Shown here in pieces: positions 44,696-53,561 of a stretch of DNA of 64,000 nt (position 1 is the first letter of the stretch; the number at the start of each line of letters is the position of its first letter). Both the position numbers and the translations under genes were made by a program. The stretch lies in assembly GCF_003362755.1 (NCBI RefSeq), contig NZ_QKRA01000003.1, positions 310,001-374,000 on the forward strand. The letters are read 5' to 3'. Origin of the DNA: Marinomonas piezotolerans (GTDB lineage Bacteria; Pseudomonadota; Gammaproteobacteria; Pseudomonadales; Marinomonadaceae). The notes under the pieces were generated by a model. That model ran no database searches. It was not told the origin of the DNA and worked only from the letters and a program-made list of their open reading frames with translations.

Positions 44696-45565
44696 TTGAA
44701 TTTCAAAAACAAAATGTCATCTGTACTCATTGCACCAGCGTTTTTATGGCTAATTGCGCTGATGGTCGTTCCCTGTGTGATGATACTGGTACTCGGTTTC
44801 TTCCAGCGTGGTATCTATGGCGGCATAGAATACAACTTTACATTGGAGAACTTTCAGCTGGTATTTGATTCTTTATATGCTGGAATCTTCTTAAGTTCAG
44901 CGCGGATCGCGGGAACAGCAACGATCATCGCGGTTTTTATAGGCTATTTTGCCGCCTATGCAATAGCGACCAGTCCCAAGAAATGGCAGCCAACATTACT
45001 CTTTTTTGCAGTGTTACCGTTTTGGTCAAATTACTTAATTCGTACGTACGCTTGGATTGTGTTGTTGAATCGTGAAGGGTTGCTAGTAGGTTTTTCAAAA
45101 TGGCTTGGTATTGACGGCGGTATCCCATCAATACTCTATACAGAAAGCGCTGTGATATTGGGTTTAGTATACAACTACCTACCCTTTGTAATTCTATCTT
45201 GTTATGCGCCCTTGGCTCGTATGAATCCAGATTTTCGCGAAGCTTCAACTGATTTGGGGGCGAGCAACTTTACAACCTTTCGCCGAATTACATTGCCGTT
45301 AAGTGTGCCAGGAATTGCTGCTGGTGCAGTCTTTGTCTTTGTATTATCGATCGGGAATTTCATCACGCCTGCTTTATTGGGTGGAGGTCGTTTCCAAATG
45401 ATTGGGAATGTTATCTACGCTCAATTCTTAACAGCAAATGATTGGCCATTAGGGGCTGCTCTTTCTATGGTTCTGATAGGCATTATGATGATTTTACTCA
45501 TGATTCAAGCAAGTGCTGCTCAGCGATCTATTGGGCAAAAAAATAAGGAGCAGCTAGATGGTTAA
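44696..45565 (+). CDS. Polyamine-type ABC permease 1 (PotB-like)
   Basis: The start is taken as TTG 44696 because AGGGGAG lies 8 nt upstream; the GTG at 44675 would place that ribosome site inside the gene. The 289-residue protein has six transmembrane helices and the cytoplasmic EAA loop ASTDLGASNFTTFRRITLP (about residues 182-200). It overlaps the second permease gene by 8 nt. Confidence 0.88.
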   Translation: MNFKNKMSSVLIAPAFLWLIALMVVPCVMILVLGFFQRGIYGGIEYNFTLENFQLVFDSLYAGIFLSSARIAGTATIIAVFIGYFAAYAIATSPKKWQPTLLFFAVLPFWSNYLIRTYAWIVLLNREGLLVGFSKWLGIDGGIPSILYTESAVILGLVYNYLPFVILSCYAPLARMNPDFREASTDLGASNFTTFRRITLPLSVPGIAAGAVFVFVLSIGNFITPALLGGGRFQMIGNVIYAQFLTANDWPLGAALSMVLIGIMMILLMIQASAAQRSIGQKNKEQLDG

Positions 45566-46343
45566 ACAACCTTATTTTAAGCGGCGCTTATCAGTTTTAG
45601 CATTTGTTTTTGCGTTTTTATATGTGCCTATCTCGGTACTAATAGGTCTGTCATTTAATGAAGGTGGACTGCCCACTGTTTGGTCTGGTTTTTCACTTAA
45701 ATGGTATGAACGATTATTTCAAAATGATGCGATTATTAACGCAACTATTAATACTTTGATTGTTGCAACAGTTTCTACTGTCATTGCGACAATATTAGGA
45801 ACAATGCTAGCGATTGGGGTTGAAATAAGAAGAAAAAATGGACGCTGGTTAGAGTCTATTATTTTTGCACCTATGATTATTCCAGACATTGTATTGGCGA
45901 TTGCGTTGCTAAGTATGTTCTCCATGTTAGATATCACTATGGGATTAGATACGATTATTGTTTCTCATGTGGTCTTTAACCTTGCGTTTGTATGCTCGGT
46001 TGTAAGAGCGCGATTAAAAGGCTTTGATTGGTCGGTTGTTGATGCTTCAACAGATCTAGGGGCAAGTAGTATTACAACATTGCGACGTATTACATTGCCA
46101 ATCTTAATGCCTGCGATCATTTCGGGTGGATTGTTAGCGTTCACGCTGTCACTTGATGAATTTATCATCGCATTTTTTACTTCTGGTGCTGGAAAAGACT
46201 CAATTACTCTTCCAATGCAAATATTTTCAATGATCCGTTTTGGTGTTACGCCGGAAATTAATGCATTAGCCACATTAATTATGTTTGCTAGTGTGCTCGC
46301 ACTTTCTATTTCTCAACGGATTAATCGCGGAGTTGTTAGCTAA
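45558..46343 (+). CDS. Polyamine-type ABC permease 2 (PotC-like)
   Basis: The 261-residue protein has six transmembrane helices and an EAA loop DASTDLGASSITTLRRITLP (about residues 161-180). The N-terminus YVPISVLIGLSFNEG is typical of PotC. It is coupled to both neighbours: its start lies inside the first permease gene and its stop overlaps the ATPase start by one base. Confidence 0.9.
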   Translation: MVKQPYFKRRLSVLAFVFAFLYVPISVLIGLSFNEGGLPTVWSGFSLKWYERLFQNDAIINATINTLIVATVSTVIATILGTMLAIGVEIRRKNGRWLESIIFAPMIIPDIVLAIALLSMFSMLDITMGLDTIIVSHVVFNLAFVCSVVRARLKGFDWSVVDASTDLGASSITTLRRITLPILMPAIISGGLLAFTLSLDEFIIAFFTSGAGKDSITLPMQIFSMIRFGVTPEINALATLIMFASVLALSISQRINRGVVS

Positions 46344-47416
46344 TGAATAATGAGAACACTTTGTTATCTATTCAAAATATCAGCAAGCATTTTAATGACA
46401 GTAAGGCTGTTGATGGTTTGTCTTTAGATATTTATGAGAATGAATTTTTCGCTTTACTCGGGTCTTCAGGCAGCGGAAAAACAACTTTGCTGAGAATGTT
46501 AGCGGGTTTAGAAACACCTACAGAAGGGCAAATACTGTTAGACGATAAAGATATGGTTCCAGTTCACGCGAGTAAACGCCCAGTGAATCTAATGTTTCAA
46601 TCTTATGCGCTATTTCCTCATATGAGCGTCGAGCAAAATATCGCTTACGGCTTAGAGATGGAACGTATGGAGCGTTCGTTAATCGATAAAAAAGTACAAG
46701 AAATGCTCGAAATCATTCAGTTGGAGAAGATGGCCAAAAGGCGTCCTGATCAGCTGTCTGGTGGACAGCGTCAGCGTGTCGCGTTGGCTCGAGCTTTAGT
46801 TAAAAAGCCGCGGTTGCTATTACTTGATGAGCCTTTAGGCGCGCTAGACAAAAAGCTCCGTAGTGAGATGCAGCTTGAATTAAAGCGTTTGCAGCATGAG
46901 GTAGGTATCACGTTCGTGATCGTAACACATGATCAAGAAGAGGCGTTGGTAATGGCAGACCGGATCGCAATTATGCGTGATGGAAACCTGCTTCAATGCG
47001 GTACACCACAAGAAATCTATGAGCACCCTAAGGATCGTTTTGCAGCAGACTTTATTGGAGAAATGAACTTTTTACCGGGTGTAGTTCAAGGTGACTCTAT
47101 TATTGCTTCATCAAAAAGAAAAATTAGCGTCATGTCTACAAACGGTTTTGAGGATGGGGAATCTGTGGTCGCCGCGATACGGCCAGAACGAATGTCTTTA
47201 TTTTTAGAGAACGCTGAAAATTCAATTGAAGGAAAGGTTCATACTTCGGCCTATCACGGTATGGATATTTTACTTCACGTTTCTACAGAGTTTGGTGAAA
47301 AGCCGATTTCTGTCCGTGTCCCTATTCACTCCGTTGGTGACAAGCCATTTAAGGCTGGAGACTCAGTGACACTTTACTGGTACGAGAAAGACACCCGTGT
47401 CTTTGCAAACAAATAG
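46343..47416 (+). CDS. Polyamine-type ABC transporter ATPase (PotA-like)
   Basis: The 357-residue ATPase has Walker A GSSGSGKTTLL (about residues 37-47), Q-loop MFQSYALFPHM, signature LSGGQRQRVALARAL (about 137-151), Walker B LLLLDEPLGALD, and a C-terminal TOBE domain (about 280-355). It energises the importer encoded just upstream. It ends 28 bp before the second glycosyltransferase gene. Confidence 0.93.
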   Translation: MNNENTLLSIQNISKHFNDSKAVDGLSLDIYENEFFALLGSSGSGKTTLLRMLAGLETPTEGQILLDDKDMVPVHASKRPVNLMFQSYALFPHMSVEQNIAYGLEMERMERSLIDKKVQEMLEIIQLEKMAKRRPDQLSGGQRQRVALARALVKKPRLLLLDEPLGALDKKLRSEMQLELKRLQHEVGITFVIVTHDQEEALVMADRIAIMRDGNLLQCGTPQEIYEHPKDRFAADFIGEMNFLPGVVQGDSIIASSKRKISVMSTNGFEDGESVVAAIRPERMSLFLENAENSIEGKVHTSAYHGMDILLHVSTEFGEKPISVRVPIHSVGDKPFKAGDSVTLYWYEKDTRVFANK

Positions 47417-47444
47417 TAAGAATAAATTAGTGAGGCTAACTATT

Positions 47445-48725
47445 ATGTCTGAAAAAGTATTTGCATTTTTTCCTGAAGCAGCTTTTGGTCCTGCTTTAAA
47501 CTCGGTGGGAATTGCTCAAGCGGTAGCAGAAAAGGGACACAAAGTAGTGTTTCTTTCGGATCCAGGCTTTGTTGATATTTATAGAGAATACGGTTTTGAA
47601 GCGTATCCGGTTAACTTATCAGAACCAATGCCAGCAGATAAAATGGCTAAGTTTTGGGAAGACTTTATTAATGGACATATTCCTAACTTTCGTAAATCAC
47701 CTATTGATCAAATTGATAACTATGTGAAGGAATGTTGGGAAGCTATTGTTGATAGTGCAAAATGGGCTGAGAAAGATTTGCCTAGTATTTTGGAAAAGAT
47801 CAAACCAGATGTTATTGCGGTTGATAATGTAATTTTGTTTCCTGCGATAAAACAGTACGGAAAACCTTGGGTGCGAATTATTTCTTGCTCTGAAAACGAG
47901 ATTGAAGACGACGCTATTCCTCCCCATCTATCTGGGTGCTCCGAAAATGATACTGAAGGGCACGCAGCGTTTAGAAAAAAATTCAATGAAGTGATCAAGC
48001 CTATTCATGATGACTTTAATGAGTTTTTACAGTCATGTAATGAAAAGCCTTATCCACTAGGTCAATTTTTTGAAGCATCACCATTTTTGAACTTATTGTT
48101 ATATCCAGAGCAGGCGAAGTTTAATCGTTCTAAACCACTGGATCCGAATAAGTTTCAATATCTAGAAGGTTGTGTCCGTAAAGAAAAGCCTTACACAGTA
48201 CCGACTTTTTCAGCTAACAATGATGGGCCATTGCTCTATGTCTCTTTTGGCAGTTTGGGGTCAGGCGATACGGATTTGCTAAAACGATTAATCACGTTGT
48301 TAGGTAAAACTCGTTATAGAGCCTTAGTTAATGTGGGGGATTATAAAGACGAGTATTCAGATATTCCTGATAACGTCATTATTGACAGCTGGTTTCCACA
48401 ACCTTCGGTGATCCCGCAGGTAGATGCTGTGATTCACCATGGCGGCAATAACTCATTTACTGAGTGCCTGTATTTTGGCAAGCCCGCGATCATTATGGCT
48501 TATGTTTGGGATGGGCATGACAATGCAATGCGAGTTCAAGAAACGCACCATGGTTTCCGAAGCGATCGATATGATTGGACGGATGAAGAACTTATCGAAA
48601 AGATCGAAAAGTGCCTAACAGACCCAACTATCCAAGCCAAAATGAAATCAACTTCTGACTATATGCAGAAGCAAAATGGGCCTCAAAAAGCAGCGAAGTA
48701 TCTCATCTCGCTTTTAGGAGAGTAA
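47445..48725 (+). CDS. UDP-glycosyltransferase-like protein 2 (GT1/MGT type)
   Basis: The 426-residue paralogue of the protein at 41481-42764 aligns over its full length without large gaps. It shares FFPEAAFGPALNSVGIAQ at the N-terminus, VDNVILFPAI, YLEGCVRKE, VSFGSLGSGD and the variant donor motif HHGGNNSFTECLYFG...WDGHDNAM. The start at 47445 has GAGG 9 nt upstream; the longer frame from 47397 overlaps the ATPase gene. Two copies in one cluster may act on different acceptors or form a heterodimer. The acceptor is unknown. Confidence 0.83.
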   Translation: MSEKVFAFFPEAAFGPALNSVGIAQAVAEKGHKVVFLSDPGFVDIYREYGFEAYPVNLSEPMPADKMAKFWEDFINGHIPNFRKSPIDQIDNYVKECWEAIVDSAKWAEKDLPSILEKIKPDVIAVDNVILFPAIKQYGKPWVRIISCSENEIEDDAIPPHLSGCSENDTEGHAAFRKKFNEVIKPIHDDFNEFLQSCNEKPYPLGQFFEASPFLNLLLYPEQAKFNRSKPLDPNKFQYLEGCVRKEKPYTVPTFSANNDGPLLYVSFGSLGSGDTDLLKRLITLLGKTRYRALVNVGDYKDEYSDIPDNVIIDSWFPQPSVIPQVDAVIHHGGNNSFTECLYFGKPAIIMAYVWDGHDNAMRVQETHHGFRSDRYDWTDEELIEKIEKCLTDPTIQAKMKSTSDYMQKQNGPQKAAKYLISLLGE

Positions 48726-48727
48726 GT

Positions 48728-49087
48728 GTGATCAATACAAACTCGACAGCTCCTCATATTTATAACGCTTCCACCATTGATGATTTAGTCGATTGGGGGA
48801 CTCAGCCAGATGCCATCGTTGAAGGGTCTCATTCTTCGGGGCGATTATTATTCAAGGGGCCTAACAATCAGCCAGAGTCAGGTATCTGGGTATGCACGCC
48901 AGGAACGTGGAGCTTGGCTATTCCTCGCGATGAGTTCTGTCACTTTGTTGAGGGGCGGGCACGTTACATCTCTGACAGTGGTGAAGTGATTGAAGTAAGC
49001 GCTGGCAGTTGCGTACTGTTCCCAGCGAACTGGTCGGGACAATGTGAAGTGATTGAAACCATCCGAAATTTATACATGCTTGTTTAA
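48728..49087 (+). CDS. Small cupin protein 1 (DUF861-like)
   Basis: This 119-residue single-domain cupin starts at GTG 48728, 2 bp after the glycosyltransferase stop. Conserved features are WVCTPGTWSLAIPRDEFCHFVEGRA, where Glu, His and Cys take the metal-side positions of the barrel, and SGSCVLFPANWSGQCEVIE-like strands. DUF861/EutQ-like cupins often accompany polyamine and amine degradation genes; their role is mostly unknown. It is tandemly duplicated with the next gene. Confidence 0.8.
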   Translation: MINTNSTAPHIYNASTIDDLVDWGTQPDAIVEGSHSSGRLLFKGPNNQPESGIWVCTPGTWSLAIPRDEFCHFVEGRARYISDSGEVIEVSAGSCVLFPANWSGQCEVIETIRNLYMLV

Positions 49088-49098
49088 AGGATCAAAAA

Positions 49099-49443
49099 AT
49101 GAAAACACCGATTATGCAAAACCCTTTGTCTGTTACCAACCTTGATGACTGGGGACCCATTAACACCATGGTAGAAGGTCAGTCTAATACCTCTGGTAAG
49201 TTGCTTTACAAAGGAGAAAATGGCGAATCCGAATGTGGCCTTTGGGTTTGTACTCCTGGTACTTGGGAGTGTCATGTAACCAAAGATGAGTTTTGCCATT
49301 TCTTAGAAGGTCGCTGTACCTACACGCACGAAAATGGCGAAGTGATAGAGATCAAACCAGATACGGCTGCATTTTTTCCACAAGATTGGAAAGGGGTCTG
49401 TGTTGTCCATGAAACAGTTAAAAAGGTTTACATGATCCGATGA
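49099..49443 (+). CDS. Small cupin protein 2 (DUF861-like)
   Basis: The 114-residue cupin is closely related to its upstream neighbour (shared DDWG/VDWG, VEGQ/VEGS, LWVCTPGTW, KDEFCHFLEGR, NGEVIEI and a C-terminal YM segment), so the pair arose by tandem duplication. It overlaps the kinase gene by 4 nt. Members of this family may be lyases, isomerases or binding proteins; no catalytic claim can be made from sequence. Confidence 0.8.
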   Translation: MKTPIMQNPLSVTNLDDWGPINTMVEGQSNTSGKLLYKGENGESECGLWVCTPGTWECHVTKDEFCHFLEGRCTYTHENGEVIEIKPDTAAFFPQDWKGVCVVHETVKKVYMIR

Positions 49444-50480
49444 ACAAACAAGATACAGAAGCCCAAATCGGAATAGAGATTCAGTCCTTTTTACAAGGGC
49501 TGGGCATCAGTCTGAATTTGGTACAGCCTTTGCCTTCGGACGCTTCAGCGAGGCGTTATTACCGTCTTGCTGACAAGGGACGTATGTTGATGCAGGAAGT
49601 ACCAGGGTCGAAAGATTTTAATCAGTATTTAATTGTCGCTGAGCATCTCTTTCGATTGGGGTTTTCTGTCCCTCAGGTGTTTGCCGTTGACCACAGTAAT
49701 AATCTTGCATTAATAGAAGATTTTGGCGACATGACCTATACGCGTGCGTTTGCCAAAGGGCACAGTGAGTCCGATTTATATGCTCTTGCAATAGATACGA
49801 TACTTGCATTGCATGCTCATTCAGAGGCGACTGATGTTAACTTGCCAGAATATGATGAGCCTTTGTTAATGGAAGAATTAACGGTCTTTAGTCAATGGTT
49901 TGCGCCATATGTTCAACCCAATATTGATGTGGCCGAATTTGAGCAACGCTTTTTAAGCTTCTGGCAGGCACCTATTAAATCAGTAAGTGGAATCAGTGAT
50001 GCATTAGTACTGAGAGATTTTCACGTAGATAACTTGATGCTACTTGAGGGACGCTCTGACATTAAAGCGTGCGGTCTGTTGGATTTTCAAGATGCGGTAC
50101 TAGGCTGCGCTCAGTACGATCTTGTTTCAATTCTGCAAGATGCAAGACGAGATTTACCAGAGGGTCTAGAAGAGACTTTGCTCACACAATACTTAACTCA
50201 TCGACCTGAACTGGACACCTCTCTATTTATGAAACGTTACTGGATTTTGGCAGCGCAGCGTCACGCTCGAATTGCTGGCGTGTTTATACGTTTAATGAAG
50301 AGAGATGGGAAAGACAATTATCTTGCTTTTATGCCGAGGGTGTTAAAGCAACTCAAGACAGCATTAAACAGGGCAGGCTTTGTTGAGCTGGAATCATTCT
50401 TACAGGCTGAACTTGGAGAGTGGTGGCAATGGCTCCCTGCTACAGAATTAACCTCAACGACAGGTGATCATAATGTATAG
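49440..50480 (+). CDS. AmgK-like sugar kinase (aminoglycoside phosphotransferase family)
   Basis: The 346-residue kinase resembles AmgK, which phosphorylates the anomeric carbon of N-acetylmuramate and GlcNAc. The N-lobe has LPSDASARRYYRL (about residues 31-43). The catalytic loop is LRDFHVDNLM with Asp at about 197 and Asn198, and the metal-binding segment is LLDFQDA (Asp at about 215), followed by YDLVSILQDARRDLP as in AmgK. A stand-alone GlmU-type uridylyltransferase three genes on could use its sugar 1-phosphate product. Peptidoglycan recycling genes (murU, mupP) are absent, so a different sugar or purpose is likely. Confidence 0.75.
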   Translation: MNKQDTEAQIGIEIQSFLQGLGISLNLVQPLPSDASARRYYRLADKGRMLMQEVPGSKDFNQYLIVAEHLFRLGFSVPQVFAVDHSNNLALIEDFGDMTYTRAFAKGHSESDLYALAIDTILALHAHSEATDVNLPEYDEPLLMEELTVFSQWFAPYVQPNIDVAEFEQRFLSFWQAPIKSVSGISDALVLRDFHVDNLMLLEGRSDIKACGLLDFQDAVLGCAQYDLVSILQDARRDLPEGLEETLLTQYLTHRPELDTSLFMKRYWILAAQRHARIAGVFIRLMKRDGKDNYLAFMPRVLKQLKTALNRAGFVELESFLQAELGEWWQWLPATELTSTTGDHNV

Positions 50481-51978
50481 CCCAGATTTACCAAGTTTAT
50501 ACATCACGCCAAATTATTTGGATGCTAAAGGTGCGGAAACAACAGTTATTAATCCGGCAACCTTAGAAGCGGTCGGAAAGTATGCACAGACTACGGATCA
50601 AGAATTGAACACTATTTTGGCGCGGGTTAACAGCGCACAAAAAAAATGGTCCAAGGTAGATGCGAAAACGCGGGCTGGATTTTTACATCGTTTAGCAAAC
50701 CGTATCGAAGCCACGGATATGACCGAGTGTGCCATTTTGATGAGTCGCGAAATGGGTAAACCCTACCCTGAAGCGATTGGTGAGGTGGCTAACTGTGCTC
50801 CTATATTTCGATATTATGCAGAGATGGCGAGAGATGAGGCAGGCAAAGTTGCTGGGACGACCCAATTTGGTTCTTTACAGTATGCCCGCTATGAAGCTTT
50901 AGGGGTGTCTGCCCATATTATGCCTTTCAACTTCCCTATTTTATTGATGTGTTGGACGGTAGCGGCTTCATTAGCAGCGGGAAATGGCTGTGTCGTTAAA
51001 CCAGCAGAAGCAACCACACTATCGACGATGGAGTTTATGAAAGTTTTCAATGAGCTTCCTGACGACCTTGTCGCGTGTGTATCGGGCAATAGAGACGTCG
51101 GGGAATATCTCGTGTCTACAAAACAAACGCATGCCGTTGCGTTTACTGGTTCGGTAGCTGGTGGGCAAGCCGTCGCTCAGGCTGCTGCCAAAGGACTGAA
51201 GCCTGCTGTGATTGAAGCGGGTGGATCTGATCCAATGGTCATTACCAATCATGCACCGATAAGTGTTGCGGCAGCGGGTGCAGTAACTGGTGCTTTTCAT
51301 ATGTCTGGTCAGGTATGTACTTCCACAGAGCGTATGTATGTCGTCGATGGGATTCATGACGAGTTTATAAAGGCTTTTGTTGAAGAAACCAGAAAACTTC
51401 GTATCGGAAATGGACTTGATAAATGTGAGATTGGACCACTTGTAAGCAAAGCAGGGCGTGACAAGGTTGAACGTTTAGTAGCTGATGCGGTGGCTAAAGG
51501 CGCCAAAGTCGAATGTGGTGGTCGAATCCCTCCGGGGTTAGAAAAAGGGTGGTTTTACGAACCCACCATTTTGACAGGATGTACCCCAGATATGGATATT
51601 TTAAAAGAAGAAGTATTTGGGCCAGTTGTCGCAGTTGTTCGTGTGGCTGACTTTGATCAAGCAATTAAGCTAGCAAATGACAGCGAATTTGGATTGGGGG
51701 CGTCTATTTTTACCACTGATTTAGCCGAAGCACACGAAGCAACGGAGCGTTTAGAAGCAGGTATGGTATGGGTCAACAATCCAATGATTGATAACGATGC
51801 TTTGCCGTTCGGAGGTTGGAAAAACTCTGGGATAGGTCGTGAGCTTGGCCGTATGGGATTGGACACGTTCCGTCGATCAAAAATGGTGATTCTTGATCAT
51901 AAACCTGTTCATCAAGATTGGTGGTACCCCTATCCAGATGAGTGGTTTCTTGACGCTGGTGGACGTAAACACGTTTGA
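50473..51978 (+). CDS. Aldehyde dehydrogenase 1 (succinate-semialdehyde type)
   Basis: The protein has 501 residues from ATG 50473; the GTG at 50464 has no ribosome site. It is an NAD(P)-dependent ALDH with oxyanion Asn at about 153 (MPFNFPI), catalytic Glu at about 248 (VIEAGGSDP) and Cys at about 282 (SGQVCTSTER). GGSDPMVI and the PFGGWKNSGIGRELG end resemble succinate- or aminoaldehyde-semialdehyde dehydrogenases (GabD/YneI-like). It would oxidise the aldehyde from the amine oxidase or from the next ALDH step. Confidence 0.87.
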   Translation: MYSPDLPSLYITPNYLDAKGAETTVINPATLEAVGKYAQTTDQELNTILARVNSAQKKWSKVDAKTRAGFLHRLANRIEATDMTECAILMSREMGKPYPEAIGEVANCAPIFRYYAEMARDEAGKVAGTTQFGSLQYARYEALGVSAHIMPFNFPILLMCWTVAASLAAGNGCVVKPAEATTLSTMEFMKVFNELPDDLVACVSGNRDVGEYLVSTKQTHAVAFTGSVAGGQAVAQAAAKGLKPAVIEAGGSDPMVITNHAPISVAAAGAVTGAFHMSGQVCTSTERMYVVDGIHDEFIKAFVEETRKLRIGNGLDKCEIGPLVSKAGRDKVERLVADAVAKGAKVECGGRIPPGLEKGWFYEPTILTGCTPDMDILKEEVFGPVVAVVRVADFDQAIKLANDSEFGLGASIFTTDLAEAHEATERLEAGMVWVNNPMIDNDALPFGGWKNSGIGRELGRMGLDTFRRSKMVILDHKPVHQDWWYPYPDEWFLDAGGRKHV

Positions 51979-52050
51979 CCTGGTGTACACATGTCATAGA
52001 AATCGTTCGCATGACTTTGGTGGTTTCGTTAATAGAGGAGAGGTTTGTTG

Positions 52051-53559
52051 ATGGCTACGCAACTTTATATAAACGGCACATTTGTTGATCCGATAGATGG
52101 AGATGCTTTTCCATCCGTTGATCCATCTACTGAAGCGATCTTTGCGCAAATAGGTGCAGCAAAATCCGGTGATGTTGATAAAGCTGTTCATGCTGCACGT
52201 GACGCCTTCGATTCAGGATGTTGGTCGAACTTAACTGCGAAGCAACGAGCTGAAGCACTTCGTCGTGTGGCGGCGGGCATTCGAGCTCGTGCATCAGAGC
52301 TTGCGGCACTAGAAACCAAAGATAATGGTAAACCTTTACCCGAATCCCAGTGGGATATCGATGATGCTGCTTTTTGTTTTGAATACTATGCGAATCTTGC
52401 AGAGCAAAAAGAAGCCGCGGGTGCTATTGAGGTTGATTTAGGGGATGACCAATTTGACTGCCGAATTTGGCATGAACCTGTTGGAGTGGTTGCTGCTATA
52501 ACGCCATGGAATTTTCCAATGCTAATGGCGGTTTGGAAGGTTGCGCCTGCGCTCGCAGCGGGCTGTACGATTGTGTTGAAACCGTCAGAGTTGTGCTCGT
52601 TGACGTGTGTTGAGATGGCAAAAATTATTCATGAAGCAGGTATCCCAGCGGGCGTATTTAATTTGCTAACAGGTTTCGGCCCAGATGCTGGAGCCCCGTT
52701 AACAGAGCACCCTTTAGTCGACAAGGTTGCTTTCACTGGTTCTGTCGCGACTGGCAAAAAGGTTATGCAGGGGGCTTCACTTGGGATTCGTACTGTTTCT
52801 TTAGAGTTGGGAGGAAAATCGCCTTTTATCATCTTTGACGATGTTGATATTGAAAAGGCTGTGGAGTGGGCCTTATTCGGGATTTTTTGGAATAAAGGAG
52901 AGGTATGTTCGGCTACGTCAAGAATACTGGTTGAGCGGGGTATTTATTCCAAGTTCCTCGATCGTCTAAAAGAAGCAGCAGAAGCCATTACCATCGGACC
53001 CGGTGAGTGCGAAGGGGTAAAGTTGGGACCGATTGTCTCGGAAAGCCAGTACAAAAAAATTCTTGGCTTTTTAGAGCGGGTGTCGAGCTCTGATGCTCGT
53101 TTAGTGACTGGCGGCGCGCGTCCAGAAGGTTTTTCCAATGGTTTTTACCTTGCGCCAACTATCTATGCCGACGTATCAATTGATGCAGAAATTTGGCGTG
53201 AAGAGATCTTTGGTCCGGTGGTATGTGTTGTACCTTTTGATCAAGAAGAAGAGGCGATTGGCTTAGCGAATGATAGTCCTTATGGCCTTGCTGCAGCGGT
53301 GATGTCGGATGACTTAGAGCGTTGTGATCGTGTCGCCGCGAAGCTAAGAGCTGGAATCATTTGGATTAATTGTTCCCAGCCAACCTTTACGCAAGCCCCA
53401 TGGGGCGGCTACAAATCGTCTGGCATCGGGAGAGAGCTAGGAGAAGCTGGATTCAACGCGTATCTCGAAACCAAGCAGGTCACTCGGTTTGATCATACTG
53501 AACATTGGGGGTGGTACTTGGGCAGTGATAACGCCCCCTCAGATGTTGGAGTTAAATAA
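52051..53559 (+). CDS. Aldehyde dehydrogenase 2 (betaine/aminobutyraldehyde type)
   Basis: The protein has 502 residues from ATG 52051, with GAGGAGAG upstream. The ALDH core has Asn about 154 (TPWNFPM), Glu about 252 (SLELGGKSP) and Cys about 286 (KGEVCSATS). The sequence is closest in character to betaine aldehyde and PuuC-type gamma-glutamyl-aminobutyraldehyde dehydrogenases. It could oxidise an aminoaldehyde released by the FAD amine oxidase, and ALDH 1 could act later in the same chain. It ends 2 bp before the uridylyltransferase gene. Confidence 0.88.
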   Translation: MATQLYINGTFVDPIDGDAFPSVDPSTEAIFAQIGAAKSGDVDKAVHAARDAFDSGCWSNLTAKQRAEALRRVAAGIRARASELAALETKDNGKPLPESQWDIDDAAFCFEYYANLAEQKEAAGAIEVDLGDDQFDCRIWHEPVGVVAAITPWNFPMLMAVWKVAPALAAGCTIVLKPSELCSLTCVEMAKIIHEAGIPAGVFNLLTGFGPDAGAPLTEHPLVDKVAFTGSVATGKKVMQGASLGIRTVSLELGGKSPFIIFDDVDIEKAVEWALFGIFWNKGEVCSATSRILVERGIYSKFLDRLKEAAEAITIGPGECEGVKLGPIVSESQYKKILGFLERVSSSDARLVTGGARPEGFSNGFYLAPTIYADVSIDAEIWREEIFGPVVCVVPFDQEEEAIGLANDSPYGLAAAVMSDDLERCDRVAAKLRAGIIWINCSQPTFTQAPWGGYKSSGIGRELGEAGFNAYLETKQVTRFDHTEHWGWYLGSDNAPSDVGVK

Positions 53560-53561
53560 CA

